DNA of 64,000 bases, taken from positions 1-64,000 of the forward strand of contig CAUVXJ010000017.1 of the NCBI GenBank assembly GCA_963555925.1, read 5' to 3'. Below, in pieces: positions 52,603 through 60,600 of this stretch. Positions within the stretch are counted from its first letter, which is position 1, and every line of letters starts with the position of its first letter. Position numbers and translations under genes: made by a program. The stretch comes from Protofrankia sp963555925. GTDB taxonomy: Bacteria > Actinomycetota > Actinomycetes > Frankiales > Frankiaceae. The notes below the pieces were generated by a model, which saw nothing but the letters and a program-made list of their open reading frames with translations, made no database searches and had not been told where the DNA came from.

Positions 52603-53445
52603 ATGCACACCAGGCCCCGCGTTGTCTGGCCGCTGATCGCGGCTTTTGTCGTGGCGTTCGGCGCTGCCACGGCGTGTACGGCCCCCGTCGTCCTCGGCGG
52701 CGGGCCGGCGCGCACCACCGACCCGCGCACCACCGACCCGCGATCCGCCTTGGCGGCCGCCGTCTGGGGTGCCCCGCTGTTCGTCGAACAGTTCGACGGC
52801 AAGGGTGTCGACCCTCGAAACTGGTGGGTCTATGACAGCCCGAACGCGGCCGCCTTCCCACGGTCGGCGGCCCGGGCCACGGTCGCGGGTGGCACGCTGC
52901 GCCTCACCGGCGGCTTCGACACCGCCGGGCGGGATGTGTCCGGCGGGATCGCCAACAAGACCGACCTGCGGTATGGACGCTGGGAGGTCCGGGTCCGGGT
53001 TGAGCGCGGGGATGGCTACTCAGGGGTGGTGCTGCTGTGGCCGGCGTCAGGCCACTGGCCCGCCGACGGCGAGATCGACCTACTAGAGGCGATCAACGGA
53101 AACCGCCAGGGTGCATCGAGCTTCGTCCATAACGGATCGAACAATCACGTGGAGTGGCACTACCTGCTCGGCGACTACACCCAGTGGCACACCATCGCGG
53201 TCGAGTGGCTGCCCCGATCGATCACGTTCTATCTCAACGGGGTGCCGGAATGGACCGTGCGCGCGCCGAGCACTGCGGGCGCGTTCAACCCGATCCCGTC
53301 GACCTCGGCGATGCATCTGGCCCTGCAGCTGGACAAGGGCTGTACCTCCGCAATCCCGTGCCGGACCAGCCGGACACCCGCGACAGTCACCATGTACGTC
53401 GACCAGGTGCGGATATGGGTGGCTCCGCGGCAACTCACCGGGTAG
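52603..53445 (+). CDS. Secreted glycoside hydrolase family 16 lipoprotein
   Basis: 280 residues from ATG 52603. A signal peptide (VVWPLIAAFVVAFGAATAC) ends in a lipobox; a TTDPRTTDPR repeat follows. The GH16 jelly roll has FDGKGVDPRNWWVYD, KTDLRYGRWEVRVRVERGDGYSGVVLLWPASGHWPADGEIDLLEAI and HYLLGDYTQWHTIAVEWLPRSITFYLNGV. GEIDLLE contains the catalytic ExDxxE. Family members cut beta-1,3 or beta-1,3-1,4 glucans; the specificity here is unknown. It overlaps the convergent sterol-desaturase-like gene by 11 bp. Confidence 0.92.
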   Translation: MHTRPRVVWPLIAAFVVAFGAATACTAPVVLGGGPARTTDPRTTDPRSALAAAVWGAPLFVEQFDGKGVDPRNWWVYDSPNAAAFPRSAARATVAGGTLRLTGGFDTAGRDVSGGIANKTDLRYGRWEVRVRVERGDGYSGVVLLWPASGHWPADGEIDLLEAINGNRQGASSFVHNGSNNHVEWHYLLGDYTQWHTIAVEWLPRSITFYLNGVPEWTVRAPSTAGAFNPIPSTSAMHLALQLDKGCTSAIPCRTSRTPATVTMYVDQVRIWVAPRQLTG

Positions 53446-54166
53446 GTGCACGTATCGCAGTCGGTGAGATAACGACCGCGTCACGTGGTGGGTTGGTTCC
53501 CAGGACGATGTCGCCGATATTCGACGTGACGCCGAGCCAGTAGTGCTCGTTGCGGAAGTGGTGCAGACGGTGGTTGCGCCAGTGCCGTCGGTACATTCTG
53601 CTCCGAGGCTGGTAGCTGCTGTGGATGAGGAAGTGGGTCCAGTCGTAGGCGAGTAGGCCCACAGCCGCGCACAGCGCCGCGGTCGCCGTCCGAGGTGATC
53701 CGAAAACGGCTAGGGCAAGGGCGATCGTGCCGCTGCCAAGCACCTCCTGCGGACGGACGAACATCGTGTCCAGGCTCGTCGGGTCACGGTGGTGCTGCTC
53801 GTGCCCCCAGCCGGCGGTCCGGTGGAAGGCACGGCTGATCGGGTTGGTCGGCTGGGCATGCAGGATCTCCCGGTGGACCGCCCATTCGACGAACGGCTGC
53901 GTGGCCGCCATCGACGCGGCGATCAGGACATCGGCCCGCCCGAAGCGTCCACGGGCGAGCCGCACGGTCGCCAGGCTCCCGACGGTGCCCAGCAGCACCG
54001 GTGGCCGGGGATGACGTAGAAAACACCGGGCAGCGTCGGGCAGCGTGGTGACCTCGGTGGCGCGTCCGTGTGGACCGGGCCTGTCCAGGCGGGCGGCGGT
54101 CGCGGCGACGACGCGGGCGGCCGCCCGGAACGGCACCACTGCCGTCGGCCCGGTCGCCGTCGGCAC
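53435..54166 (-). CDS. Sterol desaturase/fatty acid hydroxylase family membrane protein
   Basis: 243 residues; the GTG 54166 start is provisional. Several hydrophobic helices carry His clusters that bind a di-iron centre: EWAVHREILHAQ, GWGHEQHHRDP, FLIHSS and HWRNHRLHHFRNEHYWLGV. The family hydroxylates or desaturates lipids such as sterols, hopanoids or carotenoids. The substrate is not evident. It starts 56 bp after the end of glpX on the same strand. Confidence 0.88.
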   Translation of the reverse strand: MPTATGPTAVVPFRAAARVVAATAARLDRPGPHGRATEVTTLPDAARCFLRHPRPPVLLGTVGSLATVRLARGRFGRADVLIAASMAATQPFVEWAVHREILHAQPTNPISRAFHRTAGWGHEQHHRDPTSLDTMFVRPQEVLGSGTIALALAVFGSPRTATAALCAAVGLLAYDWTHFLIHSSYQPRSRMYRRHWRNHRLHHFRNEHYWLGVTSNIGDIVLGTNPPRDAVVISPTAIRAPTR

Positions 54167-54222
54167 GCTTGGTGCTGTCGGCTTGCCCGGAGCCGTTGCC
54201 CTGCTCAGCGTCCTTGCCCTGA

Positions 54223-55245
54223 TCAGAACGGCACCGTTGAGTAGGCCTGAAGCTTGGTCAACTGGTGCTGACTGTCCACCCGGCGGACCGTCCCACTGCG
54301 CGATCGCATGACCAGGGATGACGTGTTGGCCCCACCGGGCCGGTAGCGGACCCCGGCCAGCAACTCACCGTCGGTGATGCCGGTGGCGACGAAGAAGACA
54401 TTGTCGCTGTTCACGAGCTCGCGCGTGGTCAGAACGCGCGTGGGGTCATGGCCGGCGTCGAAGACCCTTTTCTGCTCGTCGGGATCCCGCGGCCAGAGCC
54501 GTCCCTGGATGACACCGCCGATGCAGGCCACCGCACATGCGGCGATGATTCCTTCAGGGGTGCCGCCGATGCCCAGCAGCAGGTCGGCGCCGGTGTCGGC
54601 GGACGCGGCCATGACCGCGCCGGCCACATCCCCGTCGGAGATGAGCTTCACCCGGGCACCGGCCGCACGGATCTGTTCGACCAGGTTGACGTGGCGCGGA
54701 CGCTCCAGGACGACGACGGTCACATCCCGCGGATGCACACCCTTGGCTTTGGCGACGGCGCGGATGTTGTCCTCGACGGGCGCTGTGATGTCTACCACGT
54801 CGGCGGCTTCAGGGCCGGTGACCAGCTTCTCCATGTAGAAGCAGGCACTCGCGTCGTACATGGACCCGCGCTCGGATACGGCCATCACCGCGATCGCGTT
54901 GTTCATACCCTTGGCTGTGAGCGTGGTGCCGTCCACAGGGTCGACCGCGACGTCGCATTCGGGACCCTCACCCGACCCGACCTCCTCCCCGTTGAAGAGC
55001 ATCGGGGCTTCGTCCTTCTCGCCCTCTCCGATGACGACGACCCCGCGCATCGACACCGTGCCGACGAGCCGCCGCATCGCGTCGACGGCGGCCTGGTCTG
55101 CGCCGTTCTTGTCGCCGCGCCCGACCCATCGGGCGGCGGCGAGCGCACCCGCCTCGGTCACCCGGACAAGTTCGAGAGCGAGGTTGCGATCGGGCGCCTG
55201 TCCCTGGACGGCGAGAGGATCCGGAAGGTTGCTGTCTGCTGCCAC
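54223..55245 (-). CDS. glpX: Class II fructose-1,6-bisphosphatase
   Basis: 340 residues from GTG 55245 (AADSNLPDPLA is a usual start; the open frame runs on upstream without homology). Motifs: GVVVIGEGEKDEAPML, ECDVAVDPVDGTTLTAKGMNNAIAVMA (metal- and substrate-binding Asp residues) and LLLGIGGTPEGIIAACAVACIGG. It makes fructose-6-phosphate in gluconeogenesis, matching pckG in this window. Divergent from the DUF4245 gene, as in Mycobacterium. Confidence 0.96.
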   Translation of the reverse strand: MAADSNLPDPLAVQGQAPDRNLALELVRVTEAGALAAARWVGRGDKNGADQAAVDAMRRLVGTVSMRGVVVIGEGEKDEAPMLFNGEEVGSGEGPECDVAVDPVDGTTLTAKGMNNAIAVMAVSERGSMYDASACFYMEKLVTGPEAADVVDITAPVEDNIRAVAKAKGVHPRDVTVVVLERPRHVNLVEQIRAAGARVKLISDGDVAGAVMAASADTGADLLLGIGGTPEGIIAACAVACIGGVIQGRLWPRDPDEQKRVFDAGHDPTRVLTTRELVNSDNVFFVATGITDGELLAGVRYRPGGANTSSLVMRSRSGTVRRVDSQHQLTKLQAYSTVPF

Positions 55246-55638
55246 GCATCCGAGAGTAATTGCACATGCGTCCGGCCGCCCACCGATGGTGTGACGGCCG
55301 CGTCCAGGGCCGGTCTGGGCATCGCTCCGCGCGATCGAAGATCCATCAAACCGGCCCCAGTCCGGGATGTACCGCTGCGAGGCCGCCTGGACAGTAGTGG
55401 ACGCATCGGGTGTCGGGTGTCTGACACCACGGTTGCCGGTTCCGACGCAACGCCAGCCGTCGGTTCTGCGTCGAACTACACAGAGAACCACGGTGCCACA
55501 GGGAACGAAGGTGCCACGCAGGATGAGGGCGTCCGGCCCGCGGAGGGGGCGCGCCGGACGCTCATCCATTGTTTATCGCCGGTTGGTCTTTCAGCGTTTG
55601 GCTGGGCCGGACGGCCTCCTGTTAGTTGGCCCACTCCA

Positions 55639-55660
55639 CCCGTCCCAACCCCCAACCCCC
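55639..55660 (-). other. G-quadruplex-type motif upstream of glpX/DUF4245
   Basis: The plus strand has CCC, CCC, CCCCC, CCCCC separated by loops of two bases each (55639-55660), so the minus strand can form a compact G4. It lies 80 bp before the DUF4245 start and 394 bp before the glpX start. The rest of the 495-bp gap (55246-55740) has no recognised feature. Confidence 0.6.
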
Positions 55661-55740
55661 AACCTTCGACCGCTGGCTCCTGGCTCTCGGGTCGGACGCC
55701 CCGTCGGGTCGGGCTCGGGACGGGACGTCAGGATGGACGG

Positions 55741-56337
55741 GTGGCACGACGACGCGGTCAGGAAACGATCCGGGACATGGTGCTGTCCCTTGGTGTTGTG
55801 ATGCTTGGGGTGGCGCTCTTCACGCTGTTCATGCCAAGGGGCGGCTCGGACCCGGTGACCGCGGTGGACACGGTCGCCCCGTTGGCTGCGTTCGCGCGTT
55901 CGGCGCCGTTTGACGTCGCCGAACCGGCGGGTCTGCCCGGCTACTGGAAGGCCACGTCGATCCGGACCCAGCCGCCACCCGGTGCGTCCCGCGCGAACGC
56001 GGTCGAGCTGCGCATCGGTTACGTGGTCGACCGTCCGGGTAACCGCACATATGCCCAGCTCAACCAGGGCAATGCGACCGACGCGGTACAGCGGGTCCTG
56101 GGCGACCGGCCGGTGACGGGGACCGCGCGGTTGGCAGGGGAGCCCTGGCAGGAAAGGCGGGACGACGCCGGCCACCTCGCGTTCACCCGCCAGGTCGGCG
56201 ACGTCATATTGATCGTCTCCGACGGCGGCGGCGAGGGCGGTGCGTCCGCCGCCGATCTGGGGATCCTGGCCACATCCCTGCGTCCGCGCTCCGTCGTCGC
56301 GGCGGCTGACCGAACACCCCCCGCATCGGCATCCTGA
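55741..56337 (+). CDS. DUF4245 family membrane-anchored protein
   Basis: 198 residues from GTG 55741. An N-terminal transmembrane helix (DMVLSLGVVMLGVALFTLFMP) is followed by an external domain with the family pattern PAGLPGYWKATSIR, LRIGYVVDRPGNRTYAQLNQ and WQERRDDAGHLAFTRQVGDVILIVSDGG. Its role is unknown. Divergence from glpX is conserved with Mycobacterium Rv1100/Rv1099c. The frame is open far upstream (to 54448), but that part is antisense to glpX. Confidence 0.88.
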   Translation: MARRRGQETIRDMVLSLGVVMLGVALFTLFMPRGGSDPVTAVDTVAPLAAFARSAPFDVAEPAGLPGYWKATSIRTQPPPGASRANAVELRIGYVVDRPGNRTYAQLNQGNATDAVQRVLGDRPVTGTARLAGEPWQERRDDAGHLAFTRQVGDVILIVSDGGGEGGASAADLGILATSLRPRSVVAAADRTPPASAS

Positions 56338-56396
56338 CGGGCACTCATAGTCTGCTGCTCGCCTGACAGAAGCGTGATGGGCTTGATGGGGGCTTG

Positions 56397-57566
56397 ATGG
56401 AACACAACCTGGCGACCTCAGCGGACCGCGCCGACTACCTGGTCGATCTCTCCAACATCGTGCGCGAGCAGTCGATCGGGGGGCCGGGCCTGCGGTCCCT
56501 GCGTCGGCTCGACCTCGTGGTGGCGGCACTGGTGACACTCACCGGGGACCCGGACGTCGGTGTCTACCTGATCGCCGATGCGAGCCTGCTGGGCGGCAGC
56601 AGGGAGTTCACCGATCAGGCGGATGTCCGCCGGCTCCGCCGCTGGGTTGCCGACGGCCTGGTCGAGGAGGTTCCCGACGCGGACGACCGGGTTCTTGAGA
56701 TCGCCGGAATGACCCGCATTCCGGTCATCACCGGTGACCGTTACGACGCCTACCGCACTGAGCACACCTGGATACAGGGGAACAGCTCGCAGTTCCTCAA
56801 GCCCGTACCCGGCCCCGCCGGCCCCGCCGGTTCCGCCGGTTCCGCCGATACAGTCGCCCTCGTCCCGCTGGACATGGGCGTCCGTACACCGGCCCAGATC
56901 TCCCGCCGTGAGGAGCTCGCCGCACTCAAGAAGCAGGGTCTGCTCGGCTCCGATCGGACCCCTCTGATCAAGGTGCTCACCCGGGCCTGGCGCTGCCCGG
57001 AACGGCGTTGTTCGCTCTATGACATCCACAGCGGTGACCGGGTGCTCCTTCCCCGCATGCACCGGGGTGTACCCACCTGTCAGCAGCACCGGGTAGCCCT
57101 GTCGGACGACGGCCCGCGGCCCGCTACCGCCCAACTCAAGGCCGTCATCAACGGCACCTGCGTAGCCCGTTTCACCCTGGACGAGGACTCCGTGACGTCG
57201 GTGGGACGCTACCCCGACCCCGGAATCGCGCTGTTCAGCCTGCTGGACCCGGAGGCCGCGGCCAGGGTCAGCCGCGAGCACGTGGTCGTCTCGCTCCAGA
57301 AGGGGCTGGTCCTGCTCCGCGACGTCAGCAGCTACGGCTCCCGGATGCGTACCGCCGACAAGCGGGGGCGGTTGGGGCACTGGGAACAGCTGCCGCCCCG
57401 GGTCGACCGCCGATTCCACCCTGGCGACGAGGTCGAGCTCGCCCCCGGCGTGATCCTCACCCGCAGCGGCCGGATCTTTCCCGCCGAACTTCCCGAGGAC
57501 TGGCGGGCCGCGGCCCCGCAGACCCCCGTTCCACCGGGCGCTGCCGCACCCACCATGTCGGTGTGA
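56397..57566 (+). CDS. PIN-like nuclease domain plus FHA domain protein
   Basis: 389 residues from ATG 56397. Residues 10-140 resemble a PIN/NYN (Zc3h12a-like) RNase: YLVDLSNIVRE with Asp17, VYLIADASL, VPDADDRVLEIA and IPVITGDRYDAYR give the expected acidic set. A middle part has CPERRCSLYDI...CQQH, a possible Zn site. The C-terminus (about 262-355) is FHA-like: VGRYPDPGIALFSLLDPEAAARVSREHVVVSLQKGLVLLRDVSSYGS. FHA domains bind phospho-Thr. The gene is 110 bp upstream of the giant WD40 kinase on the same strand, suggesting kinase-controlled RNA cleavage. That link is inferred. Confidence 0.8.
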   Translation: MEHNLATSADRADYLVDLSNIVREQSIGGPGLRSLRRLDLVVAALVTLTGDPDVGVYLIADASLLGGSREFTDQADVRRLRRWVADGLVEEVPDADDRVLEIAGMTRIPVITGDRYDAYRTEHTWIQGNSSQFLKPVPGPAGPAGSAGSADTVALVPLDMGVRTPAQISRREELAALKKQGLLGSDRTPLIKVLTRAWRCPERRCSLYDIHSGDRVLLPRMHRGVPTCQQHRVALSDDGPRPATAQLKAVINGTCVARFTLDEDSVTSVGRYPDPGIALFSLLDPEAAARVSREHVVVSLQKGLVLLRDVSSYGSRMRTADKRGRLGHWEQLPPRVDRRFHPGDEVELAPGVILTRSGRIFPAELPEDWRAAAPQTPVPPGAAAPTMSV

Positions 57567-57615
57567 GCCTGACTCCGGCTGGTGATGGTTAGAATCACCG
57601 CAGTGCGCAGGGAGG

Positions 57616-57690
57616 ATGATGAGCAGGTTTGTGCTGGTAGGGATCGGGATCGCCGGTATCCGGCTGCCGCCTGCGCATGTTTGTCGTTGA
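57616..57690 (+). CDS. Short upstream ORF overlapping the kinase start
   Basis: ATG ATG at 57616 follows ggagg closely and encodes 24 residues, MMSRFVLVGIGIAGIRLPPA plus HVCR, ending at TGA 57688-57690, 14 nt past the kinase ATG (57677) in another frame. The hydrophobic content suggests a leader or a coupling peptide. There is no homology evidence; it may simply be a chance frame. Confidence 0.35.
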   Translation: MMSRFVLVGIGIAGIRLPPAHVCR

Positions 57691-60600
57691 CCGGGAGCGG
57701 ATAGCCGCCGCATTACCCCATTACGAGCTGGGCGCCGGGCTGGGTTCCGGCGGGTTCGCGCATGTGCTGGCGGGCCGGCATCGCCAGCTGGAACGTGATG
57801 TCGCGATCAAGGTGTTGTCCTCGGCGAAGGAGGACGCCCCCGCTGGCTTCGCCGCGGAGGCGCGCCTGCTCGCCAGTTTTGATCATCCACATGTGGTCCG
57901 GGTCCACGACTACGTCGAGGACGACGGCCTCTGCCTCATCGTGATGGAGCTGCTGGCAGGGGGGACTCTGACCAGCCGGCGGGCAGGCATACCGGCCGAA
58001 GGCGCCTGCGCGGTCGGCCTGGCCGTCGCGCAGGCGCTGACCTGTGCACATTCCCAGGGCGTGTTGCACCGCGACATCAAGCCGGACAACATTCTGTTCG
58101 ACGCCACCGGCCTGGTGAAGGTGACCGACTTCGGGATCGCGAAACTCCTCGACGGGTCGGCGGCCACCGCGAGTCGGATCATCGGCACGGCGCAGTACAT
58201 GGCGCCTGAACAGATCCTCGAAGGCCGGTTGGGGCCGGCCACCGACCTGTACGCGCTCGGTGTGCTCCTGTACGAACTGCTCGCCGGGGCGCCACTGTTC
58301 GACCCCACACTCCCGCTGCTCGCGCAGTTGCGGCACCACCTCGACACCATCCCCCAACCGCCCGCCGGGGTGCCCGCCCAGGTCACGGAGGTGGTCATGC
58401 GGGCGCTGGCCAAGGATCCGGCCGCACGCCAGCCGTCCGCCCGCGATTTCGCCCTCGATCTCGCCCGCGCCGCCTGCCTCGTCCACGGCCCGCGGTGGAC
58501 CGCCCGCTCCGGCATCGGCCTGCGCCTCGACGACGACATCCGCGAGGCCGCCGATTACCCACCATCTCCTATTGCCTACGTTCGGCAAGCGCAAGCGCAA
58601 GCGCAAGCGGCTGCCATTCCGTTACAACAGCAGCCAGCCGATGGTGCCCTGCGACCAGCCGAACGCCGCCCGCAGCCGCCCCAGCCGGCCGATCGTGCCC
58701 CGCAGTTCGTCCGGCGGGCGCAGGTTCCCGGTCTCCGCGCACTCGGCCCTGCGCTGACCGGTCACATCAGCTCGGTGTTCTCGGTGGCGTTCTCCCCGGA
58801 CGGGGAGATCCTCGCCAGCGCCGGCAATGACACGACGGTGCGGTTGTGGGATGTCGCAGACCCATCCACCTCCCGTCCGCTGGGTGGGCCGCTGCCCGGC
58901 CATATCGGCCCGGTGCGGGCGGTGGCGTTCGCCCCGGCCGGCCGCATCCTGGCCAGCGCCGGTGACGACAAAACGGTGCGGTTGTGGGACGTGGTCGACC
59001 CATCCGCTCCCCGCCTTTTCGGTGAACCATTGATCACTACCGCCGGCCGGGTGCGGGCGATGGCGTTCTCCCCGGACGGCCGCACGCTGGCCAGCGCCGG
59101 CAACGGCAAGACCGTGCAGTTGTGGGATGTGGCCGATCCGTCCGCTCCCGGTCCGGTCGGAGCACCGTTGTCTGTTCCCACCGACCGGGTGGATGCAGTG
59201 GTGTTCTCTGCGGACGGTCACATGTTGGCTTCCACCGGAGACGGCACAGTGGTGGTCCGGTTGTGGGATGTGCGTGACCGGTCCATCCCGCGTCCCCTTG
59301 GTGAGCCGTTGGCCGGTGACACCGCTCGGGTGTGGTCGGTGGCCTTCTCTGCGGGCAGCGGGATCCTTGCGACCGCGGGCGGCGACAGGATGGTGCGGTT
59401 GTGGGACATCGCCGACCCGTCTACTCCACGGCCGATCGGTGAGCCACTGACCGGTCACGCTGGAAGGGTGCGGTCGGTGATGTTCTCCCCGGACGGCCGC
59501 ATCCTGGCCAGCGTCGGTGACGACAAGGCGCTTTGGCTGTGGGACGTGGTTGATCCCTGCGACCCCCGTCTGCTCGGCGAGCCGCTGACCGGCCACACCA
59601 ACATCGTGAACGCGGTCGTGTTCGCCCCGGACGGCTGCACCCTCGCCACTGCCGGCGCGGACTTCACCGTGCGGCTGTGGCGTTGCGAGTTGCCCACAAG
59701 GGCAGCGCCGTCAGCGGCCCCCGCACCACCGGCCCCAGCGGTTGCGCTGACGGTGGCCCCTGCACCACCGGCCAAGGCCCCCGCGCCACCGGCCAAGGCC
59801 CCCGCGCCACCGGCTCCAGCGGTTGTGAAGGTGGCCGCGCCGGCGCCCGGCCCCCGTCCGCATGGTCCTGCGCTGACCGGTCACGCCGGCCCCGTGTTCT
59901 CGGTGGCGTTCTCCCCGGATGGCCGCATCCTGGCCAGCGCCGGCGGCGACAAGACGGTGCGGTTGTGGGATGTGGCCGACCCCTCTGATCCCCGCCCGTT
60001 AGGCGATCCCCTGACCGGCTATCTCAATCAGGTGAGGGCGGTGGTGTTCGCCCCGGACTGCACGATCCTGGCCAGCGGCAGCGCCGACCGCAGGGTGCGG
60101 TTGTGGGATGTGGCCGACCCGTCCAGCCCCCGTGCACTCGGCCAGCCCCTGACCGGTCACACCGACCCGGTCCTTGCGGTGGCGTTCTCCCCGGATGGCC
60201 GCATATTGGCCACGGCCGGCGCCGTCAACGACAAGACCGTGCGGTTGTGGGATGTGGCCGACCCGACCGCCCCCCGCCCGCTGGGTGGGCCGCTGACCGG
60301 TCACACCGACTCGGTGTTCTCGGTGGCGTTCGCCCCGGACGGTCGGACGCTGGCCAGCGCCGGCAACGACAAGACCGTGCGGTTGTGGGATGTGGCCGAC
60401 CCCGCCGCCCCCGGTCCGCTCAGCGCTCCTCTGACCGGTCACACCAACCGGGTGCTGTCGGTGGCGTTCTCCCCGAACGGCGGCATTCTGGTCAGTGCGG
60501 GTAGTGACAAGACGGTGCGGTTGTGGAAGCTGGCCGGCCGGGCAGGTGCCCGTCCGCTCGGCGAGCCCCTGACCGGTCACACCAACCAGGTGCGGTCGGT

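Noticed and set aside
54448..55740. Long plus-strand open frame (629 codons to 56337)
   Set aside because: Its first two thirds are antisense to glpX and contain no domain; only 55741-56337 codes for the DUF4245 protein.
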